From: Cherax quadricarinatus
Taxonomy: Eukaryota > Arthropoda > Malacostraca > Decapoda > Parastacidae
Direction of reading: 5' to 3'
DNA length: 64,000 bases
Assembly: GCF_038502225.1 (NCBI RefSeq)
Contig: NC_091369.1
Span: 12,293,502 to 12,357,501, forward strand
Shown here: positions 36,481-45,933 of the stretch, in pieces
Position numbering within the stretch: position 1 is the stretch's first letter
How the letters are laid out: the number at the start of each line of letters is the position of its first letter
Made by a program: the position numbers and the translations under genes
The notes under the pieces: model-generated
The model's database searches: none
What the model was told of the DNA's origin: nothing
What the model saw: the letters and a program-made list of their open reading frames with translations, nothing else

Positions 36481-36600
36481 GGACGAATGATGTTGTATCA
36501 TCATTGGCTTGACGTCTCTTAGTTTTAAAGGTTCTAATAATACAACCCATCATTTTCCTTAGAGTTACGGCAACATTATTGTGCTCCTGGACCGTTAGAT
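36481..36600 (-). pseudogene. LINE family B reverse transcriptase fragment
   Basis: The minus strand reads TSEDLTVQEHNNVAVTLRKM and then GCIIRTFKT. The same segment occurs at 37960-38045 (SNLTFKEHN, TRTFKTRN) and 50320-50355 (MRTFKTRE). It continues directly into the 37-bp array, which is built from the next codons. Confidence 0.7.
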
Positions 36601-36722
36601 CTTCTGATGTTATCACTACGTGTGGCCAGCAGTAACAACCTGGTTGATCAGGCCCTGATTCATCAGGAGGTCTCGGCAAGGACCAGGCCGCGGGGGCGTT
36701 GACCCCCGGAACACCCTCCAGG
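36600..36722 (+). mobile_element. LINE family B 3' end, inverted copy
   Basis: The complement of the usual words appears here (GACCAGGCCGCGGGGGCGTT, GACCCCCGG), so the LINE sense strand is plus. It faces the minus-strand fragment at 36481-36600 head to head. Confidence 0.7.
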
Positions 36723-37195
36723 TACACTTACCCATACGTCTCGCCGCACCCGGGATTCAACTTGGGTAGCTTCAGTTGCAACCATGCCATAGAAACGTTA
36801 GTTGCAAAAATCATGCTATTGCAACCTTGGATCTGCTACACGCAGAAGGCCTACTGGCCCATACAAGGCAAACTTATTGTTTGGGTAGCGTTGAAAATTG
36901 GTGGGATGGACTGTGAAGGACGTACCTAGTATGGGCTAACAGGCCTGTTGCAGTGTTCCTCCTTTCATATGTTCTTATTCATTCGTCGGCAAAAATAGTG
37001 ACCAGAACATTTGATGGTGAACTTGAGATAGTGACGACAGTGAAGATAAGACTGGCGGTCATATTCAAATGTTTTTGCTGCTGTAGTGATAGTGAGGTAG
37101 ATAATGAGGGGAATAGTGAAGATAAGGTTGCTAATACCAGAAATAATGATAATGAAAGTGAGGATCGCATGGTAAAAGTGACGATTATATAAGAT
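36723..37195. other. no gene recognised; possible retroelement relic
   Basis: The portion to 36975 ends GGGCTAACAGGCCTGTTGCA and GTGTTCCTCCTTTCATATG, which looks like a retroelement 3' end, but I have no second copy to compare. The rest holds a 79-codon frame without a motif. Confidence 0.4.
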
Positions 37196-37199
37196 GGTA

Positions 37200-37310
37200 C
37201 TGATGGTGACTGAAACTGTGAACAAATGTGACAGTGAAGGTGACAGTGAGAGTGAAGGTGACAGTGAAAGTGACAATGCGAGTGAAGATGGGAGTGAAAG
37301 TGACACACCA
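37200..37310. repeat. degenerate GTGA-rich short tandem repeat
   Basis: Words such as AGTGAAGGTGACAGTGA alternate at about 6-12 bp spacing. Confidence 0.7.
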
Positions 37311-37555
37311 CACGTCTCAAGGGGTGTCGAGTCACATGACTAAGGGCAAAGTAGGTTGGGCAAGGGGCGGCCCCTTTGTTTAGGGCGCCCCCTCTCTTTT
37401 TTTGTCTCGTCCGGCTTTTGTGGTGGGCTAAGGGTGGGTTGTGGGTGGGCGGGGCTGGCGGTCGACAGCTTGTGGTGGGCGGCATTTGGGTGTGTGGGCG
37501 GCATTATGGTGGTGGTTGACTGTTGAGTGAACAGCAGATGGTAAGCCTTACTGCC

Positions 37556-37574
37556 TCCCTCCCTCCCTCCCTCC

Positions 37575-37661
<87 letters not shown>

Positions 37662-37665
37662 GTTA
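37556..37665. repeat. (CCCT)n, (CT)n and (ATCT)n compound microsatellite
   Basis: CCCT repeats at 37556-37576, then about 25 CT dinucleotides, then about seven ATCT units. Confidence 0.94.
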
Positions 37666-37800
37666 TTTATCTACCTATTGATCTCCTCCCTACAAATTTC
37701 GCCTGACTTCATATTCTCTCTCTAACTCACTCCCTTCCTCTATTCCCCTCACACATTTAACTCCTTTCCAGCTCTTCGCTATTCTCCCCAAATCCTCCTC

Positions 37801-38163
37801 CTTCCACTGACAACAGTATGATGCTCAATGAAGACAAGTTTCGGTTATTACGTAACACAATATTGGAGGAAATAAAAGAAAGATGGCAGTACCAGACAAA
37901 CTCAAATCACTCAATAGAACGTAAATCAAATGTGAGAGACATGGGAGTGATAATGTCAAATCTCACGTTCAAGGAGCACAACACTGTTATTATCGCAACT
38001 CCAAGAAAAATGATATGTTGGGTCACTAGAACCTTCAAAACAAGAAATGCCAAGCCAGTGATGAAACCCTTCAGGTCAATCGTCCTCTGTAGGCTGTAAT
38101 ATTGTTGTGTACTAACGGTACCTTCAAGGCAGGAGAAATTGCTGAGCTGGAAACTGTACAGAG
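37801..38163 (+). pseudogene. LINE family B reverse transcriptase relic, left part (split by gypsy 2)
   Basis: The plus strand reads LNEDKFRLLRNTILEEIKE, then NVRDMGVIMSNLTFKEHN, then TRTFKTRN and, after a stop, YCCVLTVP and ETVQ. These are reverse-transcriptase segments of a CR1/Jockey-type LINE. The reading stops at 38163 where element 2 begins and resumes at 42799, so the relic was present before the gypsy insertion. Confidence 0.75.
38160..38163. repeat. target-site duplication, left (AGAG)
   Basis: AGAG here and at 42795-42798 bracket element 2 exactly. Removing the element and one copy restores an in-frame LINE reading across the junction (ETVQ to RTFTSHV). Confidence 0.8.
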
Positions 38164-38458
38164 TGTCGTAAAGGGTTCTTGAATGGAGATTTCGTAGGAT
38201 AAGGTAGACACACTTGTAGGATGGTAGGTGTATTGTCAGACTGAGATGAGAGATGGAGCCCGGTGCCAAGCCTGTTCACGCACTGTAGGTCTGCCGCCGA
38301 GTGAGACCGGGACAGAGGGATCACTGCCCATGTGAATCCCTATGACGTCACTCCAAGCCAAAGGCCTACGAGGGATCTCGTGTCTAAAGCACATGGAGGA
38401 TACTAATATGCTATGCTATATAATACAGGGAATACAGGGATCAGCAACTATGCTGACA
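38164..38458 (-). repeat. 3' LTR of gypsy element 2
   Basis: Identical by eye to 42500-42794. In sense orientation it begins TGTCAGCATAGTTGC and ends CTTTACGACA, with a TATA-like TATTATATAGC about 30 bp from its start. Confidence 0.93.
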
Positions 38459-38470
38459 GCTCGGTCATGT

Positions 38471-38489
38471 TACGTATGTCGTCCCGACA
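38471..38489 (-). promoter_or_regulatory. perfect hairpin upstream of the 3' LTR, element 2
   Basis: In sense orientation GTATGTCG-GGA-CGACATAC is followed after about 12 bp by CCGAGC and the LTR. It is the counterpart of 23496-23515 and again lacks any nearby polypurine tract. Confidence 0.65.
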
Positions 38490-38942
38490 TACACTACTAT
38501 CTATAGGCTGAACAGGCAGGCGGATCTGGGCTGATTCTATACAATAACAAATGCATATATAACTTAGAACTAATGGATGGTACAACATGATTTTGACGTA
38601 ATGGGTGTTAACGTAATCATTACAAACTATAAGTACAAATCATTATACAATATGGATGGAATTGATCGATCGATCTGTATTCATGCACTCTACGGATTCT
38701 GAGGAAGAATAATTATATACAAAGAAGTGTTTAACAGAAAGGCAGATTCGGTGCACGCAAATCTAGACTGTTAACTCTCAGAATACGGAGGGAACGTGAA
38801 CACGAAAATTTCTGACAAACTGTTCAGCTAATAACAAAACACACAATTGACAAATTCATTCATCTCGGACATCTAATTATACAGACTGTTTACACTTAAA
38901 CCCAATTCTGCGAGGGTAAGGTTTACGTATGCAGAATGGTTA

Positions 38943-39350
38943 TCATCTCTGGGAGGATTGAATTCCTCTGCAATGGCTAACACATGCCTTGACTGAGAGA
39001 GATCTGAACGAGTATCTACAAAAGATACAACTACAATCACTAGTGACTGTGGAATTACTAACTCGTCTGCTAGGAGTACTCAACTCGACTATTCGATACA
39101 GTAATTCTTGGCTCATTACAAAGTCACTAATGGATGCTGGTGGCTTCACAGTAAGAATAAGATCTTCCTGGAGCAGGAATCGAATCACACCAGAACACAA
39201 GGGATCTAGTCTTTGTGCAGTTTTGACATCCTCGACAGTAAATGGAGGATCTGCAGTAACTACACTACCGTGTCGCGATAAAGCATCTGCGACTACATTT
39301 GACTTGCCAGGTAAATTTTCAAAAGTGGGATTGAACTCTTGGATAGTCAA
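38943..39350 (-). pseudogene. RNase H tail and integrase-flank remnant, element 2
   Basis: Reads NPTFENLPGKSNVVADALSR, the end of a gypsy RNase H domain, then VIRFLLQEDLILTVKPPASI and STPSRRV, which in element 1 precede the integrase. It then jumps to sequence that in element 1 lies near the integrase C-terminus. About 1.2 kb covering the zinc finger, the DDE core and the GPY/F module is gone. Confidence 0.75.
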
Positions 39351-39620
39351 GGTCCATCTGGCTAACCTTCCAGTAGGCTGTTTGTTCTGGAATAAAGGTA
39401 ACAGTTCTTCCTTACTGGAGGAAAGAACAAACTCGGTGGAGTGGATGACTCCCCCCGGTTGAAAAAATTAATGCTATAACACGCAATATGAGCAAGGGAG
39501 AACGAATCTACTATCTCAACTGCAAGCACAGGAGAAAAGAAATGAACACGGTGAACAATGCTGATATTCAATCTGAGTCGCACACAGTGACACGAGGTAT
39601 CAGCTATAAAGAAACTACAC

Positions 39621-39950
39621 TTACAACGTTAACATGTGAAAGTTACTCGAGAAATAACTTCTTACAATGCACTGATTACCGTCAACTAGGATGGGATCAC
39701 CATCTGGAACATTAGGAACAACAACAGACACTCTAGTGAGAACACTAGCTGTAACAGAGACGTCTTTCTGCAGACAGCATGTCACATCAACAAGAGATGG
39801 CATTACTAGTTGCAAGTAATCGTTTTCTGACAAGGCATCCCCTGTGGAGAAACTACTACTCGAACTAGCAGTCATTGCAGGGATAGGCTGTGCACTCAAG
39901 GCAGTCTGAGTGTCCCCGGACACTTGAGGCAACGGAACACTATCCTGCAA
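39621..39950 (-). pseudogene. gag-pol remnant, element 2
   Basis: An open frame reading DGDPILVDGNQCIVRSYFSS near its end, shared with element 1 (about 21265-21330), where it is frame-broken. The first half is rich in serine, proline and glutamine. It stops soon after SSNFH. The domain is not assigned. Confidence 0.6.
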
Positions 39951-40012
39951 GTCTGAAGGTATAGGTGGAACACAGACGGGAATGACAGAATTACTAGTGC
40001 CTGACCGCTCGG

Positions 40013-40261
40013 CTACGTTAATAAGTAATTCACGGATCTATAAGAACTTAATCTGAACTTCACATTTCGCAGCACTTTAACAAATCTCAGATACAAGCTG
40101 TGAGAACAAACACATTGCTCAAGGGCTAGGTATTGTCTTTCAGTCAGTAAGGGAATGTTGGTACTGTGGACTGATTCATATTGACTTTGACTGGAATGAT
40201 ACACTAAGTGAACGTTCAAAAGTGACTGGGACATCTTCTCAGTGAAAATACTGAAGGGCAT
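40013..40261 (-). pseudogene. gag fragment, element 2
   Basis: Matches the last 70 or so residues of the element 1 gag fragment (QSLLNVHLVYH, ESVHSTNIPLLTERQYL, SSYRSVNYLLT) and ends at the same stop. The first about 60 residues seen in element 1 are missing here, replaced by a short unrelated start. Confidence 0.65.
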
Positions 40262-42481
40262 AAGTCAAGAAAAATGGAGAGAATGACACAGTAAGCTTAA
40301 ATGGAAAAAAAAATGCTTAACTATTCTGCATAAGTAATTAAAAATTGACAAGTTACACAGTAAGCAAAGAACTCACACAAGAAAAAAAAATATGCAACTT
40401 AACAAACACTGAAAATCAAGAGAACTTGTACTTTGCTCAAATCTAATATGCTCAACTTTTACTTTAAATTGAATAAATGGCACAGTGAGTTGTCTTTACT
40501 TTCAATGCAACAAGGAAAATACACAATAAAATAATAAAATGGACTCAATAAACTTGTGCAAAAATTAAAACAAACACACAATTCGCTGAAATAAAAATTA
40601 AAATGACAGACAGAATAAAATACTATGCACAGAACAGAGCATAAGAAACTGCACTGTAAGAAACTGTATTGCACAACACTGCATAAAATTTTCTGCAAGA
40701 AAAACTTTAATAGCAACACAATATTTGCACAAGAATTATTGCAAAATGAGTCTATGTGCAATAATAAAAATTATAACACACAAGAAAAGAAATATATCAA
40801 GGAATGAACACTTTAACTCTTAACTGCACTTAAACAACAAGCAAAAGAACAATTTACTTTAAAAGGAGAACTTAAAAATTGCACTAAGAGTGAATTTGTT
40901 CAATAAAATATGAAAAAAAAAATAATAGATGCAAAAAAATACATAACAAAACAGAGGGTTGAACACTTACAGTGATGCAGAACACATCAACATAAACACA
41001 ATACTAGAATTTTCTTGCAATGAAACGATGTGTGAAAAATTTTGTAAATATGAGCTCTTGCTGGGGCATTAAAAATGGCACTATTGTCTGTGGAAATAAG
41101 ACAAATTAAACACTGGCTGAATAAAGGAATATGAACACAAGAATGTTCAACACACAGGGAACAAAACAAAAATACACAAATGCTAGGAAGAAAAAAAAAT
41201 AACAGACAACACTGAGTTGTGATGCAGAATATGAGGTGAAAAATTACTGAATTAATTCACTGGAATTCTGAAGTTTAAACACAAGTTCTATATTGCTCAT
41301 ATGTTGCACACACAACAAAGGAAACACTAAGTACTTACTTCAAGTGTGTATAAAAAGAAACACAACACAACAGATATAAAATAATACACGAAAATTAACA
41401 CTGAATTAAGGAGATTAAAAGAAATTAATGCAATCAGTACATGATAAACACTGAGTCTGATCAAGAGTCACTGAATGTCACTAAGAGAAAAATTCACTGG
41501 GAACACAAAAGAAATGTCTCAACACTCGCAAATGTCTCTAAAAAAAAATATTATCGCTGTAACACTTGAAAAAAAATGAGATTGATGGATTGTTTTTATC
41601 GTCTTGCTGCTGTCCTCTGCACAGATGATCGTAGAATTGCGCTTAAATCGGCGAGAGACAACACACAGGAGGCTTTATAAAGATGGCGCGAACACACTCT
41701 AGCTCTTGACCCCCTATGTGGTCCTTAAAATATGGTGCTACAACCCTTAGCAGTGCACCAAAACACTGATGAGGTAGATGAGTTGTAATGGCCGACTTTA
41801 GTTGGGTTTGTGGGTAATGGCTGAGCGAGGCGTCTGAGACCGGCAATGGTGCGACACACGTGATCGTGAGTGGCTGGGCTTATGGGTTGAACGTCGTAAG
41901 CCTCACTGAGAAAACCCACACTGCCGCAAAGATAATTCTAAGCCGACTTGCTTAAAATAAACCCACGAAATACTACAACACCACAAGGATGACAAGGAGC
42001 ACTCAGAATGCTTGGAACTTGAATCACAAGCGATGAAGACTAGTCACGTGGCTTGCCTGAGTACTGGGGTAAGACACCTGGGTTAGTTGCTAGCTGGCTT
42101 ATCTTAACCTTTCACACAGAATAGCTTGATAACTTCACACGATGAGCACAGCAGGGGTGGAAGCTGGCTTGGCAGACAAAATAATTGGATGGAGTAGGCT
42201 AGGCTGGACTGGACTCGGGTGTTCTGACTCCCCCACCACAGACTGGAAGCTGGCTTATTTTGCAAACTCGGGTCAACCCCTCGGGAGTAATGCAAAAAAG
42301 CAGGAAACACTAATACAAAGAGACTGACCAGTGAATAATGTAGAAGCTGGTAGAGTAGCTGGCTTGAGGTAGCTGGCTGGGTGAATCTCGGTAGTCGGTA
42401 GGCCTACTGGTCACACGAAATGGCCGTCTTGCTGGTCGACAACTTTATCTCCCGAAATCGCTGTAATCGTCAGAATTACAT
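40262..42481 (-). other. leader of gypsy element 2
   Basis: A leader of about 2.2 kb. The gag-proximal 1.2 kb is AT-rich with many short A-runs on the plus strand, and the LTR-proximal part is mixed in composition. It is similar in layout to the element 1 leader. No frame with a domain is seen. Confidence 0.6.
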
Positions 42482-42497
42482 CCCACCGCTGTCACCA
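42482..42497 (-). promoter_or_regulatory. primer-binding-like site, element 2
   Basis: In sense orientation TGGTGACAGCGGTGGG starts 2-3 bp after the 5' LTR. It is homologous to the site at 18432-18450. Confidence 0.65.
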
Positions 42498-42499
42498 TT

Positions 42500-42794
42500 T
42501 GTCGTAAAGGGTTCTTGAATGGAGATTTCGTAGGATAAGGTAGACACACTTGTAGGATGGTAGGTGTATTGTCAGACTGAGATGAGAGATGGAGCCCGGT
42601 GCCAAGCCTGTTCACGCACTGTAGGTCTGCCGCCGAGTGAGACCGGGACAGAGGGATCACTGCCCATGTGAATCCCTATGACGTCACTCCAAGCCAAAGG
42701 CCTACGAGGGATCTCGTGTCTAAAGCACATGGAGGATACTAATATGCTATGCTATATAATACAGGGAATACAGGGATCAGCAACTATGCTGACA
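42500..42794 (-). repeat. 5' LTR of gypsy element 2
   Basis: Identical by eye to 38164-38458. This copy would carry the element promoter (TATA-like TATTATATAGC in sense). Confidence 0.93.
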
Positions 42795-42885
42795 AGAGAA
42801 CTTTCACATCTCATGTAAACTCAGTCAAGTACCTAGTTTACTGGAAGTGTTTCAAGTCCATAGGACTGTCCCCGTTAAAAAAAAC
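42795..42885 (+). pseudogene. LINE family B relic, right part (split by gypsy 2)
   Basis: Starts with the second AGAG and reads RTFTSHVNSVKYLVYWKCFK, then SIGLSPLKK, which corresponds to QRSFTKRIEPVKHLNYWERLK in the minus-strand copy near 50200. It ends at an A-run and a C-run. Confidence 0.75.
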
Positions 42886-43227
42886 TCCTTACCCCCCCCC
42901 TCTCTCTCTCCCTCCATCACTCCCTCCCTCCCACTAACTGCCCTTATTTCAGGGCGGAACACCAGGCGCCAAGCGAATATTATTAGTTAATTAACAGATA
43001 ATGAAGTAGAGAGTCTCGAAAAAGAGTGAAAAATATTCGCTAATTACCCGCTAGATTATGCAACAGCTCACCTTATAGGCTAATTAGCGCATTGTAATTA
43101 CGCAGAGGGTTAGAATTAAAGAAAATAACGCAGTGCGTAATGTACTAGAATGTGATCTATGAACGTGTTGTCCTGTCTGCGTATGTCCTTCATGACCCTG
43201 AATGTACAATAACTCAAAAATTGGGTA

Positions 43228-43241
43228 ATTATTATTATTAA

Positions 43242-43284
<43 letters not shown>

Positions 43285-43287
43285 ATT
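43228..43287. repeat. (ATT)n microsatellite
   Basis: About 17 ATT triplets with two interruptions. Confidence 0.93.
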
Positions 43288-43317
43288 ATTATTATATCAA
43301 CGATCATGGAGAAGTTT

Positions 43318-43405
43318 CACCTGGGTAATGGGAATTAATGTTGCAAAGAAGGAAGGGGAAGCTTAGCTCCAGTTTCTTGAATCAAGACCTCTTTGTTAGC
43401 TTGTA
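43318..43405. repeat. dispersed repeat family C, copy 5
   Basis: AGCTCCAGTTTCTTGAATCA and AGACCTCTTTGTTAGC correspond to the 3' part of the family C consensus. Confidence 0.45.
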
Positions 43406-43413
43406 AATAAAGT

Positions 43414-43519
<106 letters not shown>

Positions 43520-43784
43520 GATGTAGGGCACAGCTCTTAGCTTAGAAATACGTTAGGAATCCTTAACCTAACCTTAGAAAACTTTGTGTAAGAGAGAGAG
43601 AGAGAGCGCAAGTCTGCCACCCACCATATGCACTACGCGGGCCCCTGAAGGATGGCAACTCCCATTAATTTTCATGATTTTTTCCTCTCATCATAACTGC
43701 TGGTCAAAGTTTACATGTGTGACCCGTCCAGCAGCTTGTCTCTAGTACACTTATGAGTAATTTAGAAACCTGTTGCTTACCAGT

Positions 43785-44460
43785 GTAGAATACCGTAGCA
43801 ACACTGTTGAACTTATGTTAACTCTAGCAGCAGTGTAGAATAACGTAGCAACACTGTTGAACTTATGTTAACTCTAGCAGCAGTGTAGAATACCGTAGCA
43901 ACACTGTTGAACTTATGTTAACTCTAGCAGCAGTGTAGAATACAGTAGCAACACTGTAGAATACCGTAGCAACACTGTAGAACTTATGTTAACTCTAGCA
44001 GCAGTGTAGAATACCGTAGCAACACTGTTGAACTTATGTTAACTCTAGCAGCAGTGTAGAATAACGTAGCAACAGTGTAGAATAACGTAGCAACACTGTT
44101 GAACTTATGTTAACTCTAGCAGCTGTGTAGAATACCGTAGCAACACTGTTGAACTTATGTTAACTCTAGCAGCTATGTAGAATACCGTAGCAACACTGTA
44201 GAATACCGTAGCAATACTGTTGAACTTATGTTAACTCTAGCAACAGTGTAGAATAACGTAGCAACAGTGTAGAATAACGTAGCAACAATGTAGAATAACG
44301 TAGCAACAGTGTAGAATAACGTAGCAACAATGTAGAATAACGTAGCAACAGTGTAGAATAACGTAGCAACAATATAGAATAACGTAGCAACAGTGTAGAA
44401 TAACGTAGCAACAGTGTAGAATAACGTAGCAACAATGTAGAATAACGTAGCAACATTGTA
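43785..44460. repeat. composite 47-bp and 21-bp minisatellite
   Basis: The left part alternates a 47-bp unit (GTAGAATACCGTAGCAACAC, then TGTTGAACTTATGTTAACTC) with short 21-bp units. From about 44236 only the 21-bp unit AACGTAGCAACAGTGTAGAAT remains, about 11 copies. The short unit is a part of the long one, which suggests expansion of a sub-segment. A LINE family B copy starts at the right edge. Confidence 0.9.
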
Positions 44461-44635
44461 GGGTACCTGGAAAGGGTTTCGGGGGTCAACGCCCCCGCGG
44501 CCCGGTCTGAGACCAGGCCTCATGGTGGATCGGGGTTTGATCAACCAGGCTGTTACTGCTGGTCGCACGCAAGCTGACGTACGAACCACAGCACGGATGG
44601 TCAGGCACTGACTTTAGGCGCCTGTCCTGTACCTT
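44461..44635 (-). mobile_element. LINE family B 3' end, truncated copy
   Basis: GGGGGTCAACGCCCCCGCGG, GGTCTGAGACCAGGCC, CAACCAGGCTGTTACTGCTG and GCACTGACTTTAGGCGCC occur in order. The 3' end is at the left, against the 21-bp array. Confidence 0.8.
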
Positions 44636-44718
44636 TTTCTAACATAGATCAAAAATATTATGCAAACCTTGAACTTCTTCTTCTGCATTTAATTATATAA
44701 TAAATTACTGAAGATAAA

Positions 44719-44800
<82 letters not shown>
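44719..44800. repeat. (ATT)27 microsatellite
   Basis: Uninterrupted ATT triplets. Confidence 0.96.
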
Positions 44801-44801
<1 letters not shown>

Positions 44802-44817
44802 GCAGACAAATTAGTGG

Positions 44818-45111
44818 TAGATTACTTGGTAGTGTGCCGTAACTAGATCGCTAGCGCACTCGGCTCACACACTGAGGTCGTGTACGTGTGATAACTTCAG
44901 GACGTGTTTCCTTAAGACACCTGCTGCCCATGTTCACCCATCAGTAAAATGGGTACCTGGGTGTTAGTCGACTGGTGTGGGTCGCATCCTGGGACAAAAC
45001 TGACCTAATTTGCCCGAAATGCTTTGCATAAAAAGGGATTTTCCATATATTAGTATGTCATTGATGTCAGCTAGGCCTGTATACCTTGTACATGTACTTT
45101 TAGATATAAAG

Positions 45112-45112
<1 letters not shown>
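44818..45112 (+). mobile_element. tRNA-derived SINE, diverged head
   Basis: The body matches 17571-17851 (GTTTCCTTAAGACACCTGCT, GTCGACTGGTGTGGGTCGCA, CCTAATTTGCC, GTCATTGATGTCAGCTAGG). The tRNA-like head is degenerate. It ends at an (ATT)n then (AGT)n tail. Confidence 0.8.

Positions 45113-45204
<92 letters not shown>
45113..45204. repeat. (ATT)n then (AGT)n microsatellite
   Basis: About 13 ATT triplets followed by about 17 AGT triplets, forming the SINE tail. Confidence 0.95.
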
Positions 45205-45296
45205 TTTAAATGCTTTGTATATATTTTGAGTCATATGTCTCTTGACGTGCATGCACTGAGAGCAACAGCGTATATGCAAAGAGACGTATATATCAC

Positions 45297-45378
45297 GATA
45301 ACGGCTTGAAAAAGCTCGTGGAGAGCGAAACGTTGTCACAAAATGTCGCATTAGTTGCACTTGTGTCCTTTTACCTGA
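45297..45378 (+). repeat. hammerhead-like repeat, GCTC-stem subfamily
   Basis: CTTGAAAAAGCTCGTGGAGAGCGAAACG has the stem GCTC/GAGC before GAAACG, followed by CATTAGTTGCACTTGTGTCC. Same subfamily as 53603-53715 and 56214-56375. The 5' core is diverged from CTGANGA. Confidence 0.6.
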
Positions 45379-45605
45379 CGTACATATCACAGTATGTATA
45401 CTCACAATGCATATATACACTTTTGGTGTATACGCCTGTAGTGTATTACAGTATTCGTGAGAGTCGGTGTTTAGAAAATACATCGTCTTAATGTTGCATA
45501 TAACCTGTTCACCACCGGTCAAGAATATTTTACTCCCTAAAATAGGGATTAAAGTAAACTTTCGGTGTATATATATATATGCACTGAGAGACATACACTT
45601 TACGG

Positions 45606-45860
45606 TTACCTGGAGGTTATTCCGGGGATCAACGCCCCCGCGGCCCGGTCCATGACCAGGCCTCCCGATGGATCAGGGCCTGATCAATTAGGCTGTTACT
45701 GCTGGCCGCACGCAGTCCAACGTACGAGCCACAGCCCGGCTGATCCGGCACTGACTTTAGGTATCTGTCCAGCTCTCTCTTGAAGGCAGCCAGGGGTTTA
45801 TTGGCATACGGTGCATGCATATAATTAAAAAATAATTTAAAATTTGACGTTCTATAACAG
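45606..45860 (-). mobile_element. LINE family B 3' end, longer truncated copy
   Basis: The minus strand reads FKRELDRYLKSVPDQPGCGS and ends SWTGPRGR, the C-terminus of the LINE protein. This shows that the GGTCAACGCCCCCGCGG repeats scattered through the window are LINE 3' ends. Truncated upstream. Confidence 0.82.
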
Positions 45861-45933
45861 CAGAGGAGAATTTCTTCAAGAAGGCAGAGGAACATAGATG
45901 AATAAGAAACTGGAATATAATGGGTTTGTTAGA

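Larger units (their letters stand above)
38164..42794 (-). mobile_element. Ty3/gypsy LTR element 2, young and non-autonomous
   Basis: Two 295-bp LTRs with TG..CA ends, identical by eye, enclose 4,041 bp and sit between AGAG duplications. Sense is minus. It keeps gag pieces and an RNase H tail but lacks reverse transcriptase and all of integrase. LTR identity means recent insertion, so replication proteins must have come from another element. The internal body matches element 1, while the LTRs do not. Confidence 0.92.

Noticed and set aside
37320..37500. GC-rich stretch as a possible host exon or CpG-type promoter
   Set aside because: No frame with a recognisable domain, and no supporting splice or start context.
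43560..43580. Telomere-like CCTTAACCTAACCTTAG
   Set aside because: Only two to three imperfect copies of the arthropod TTAGG-type repeat; no array.
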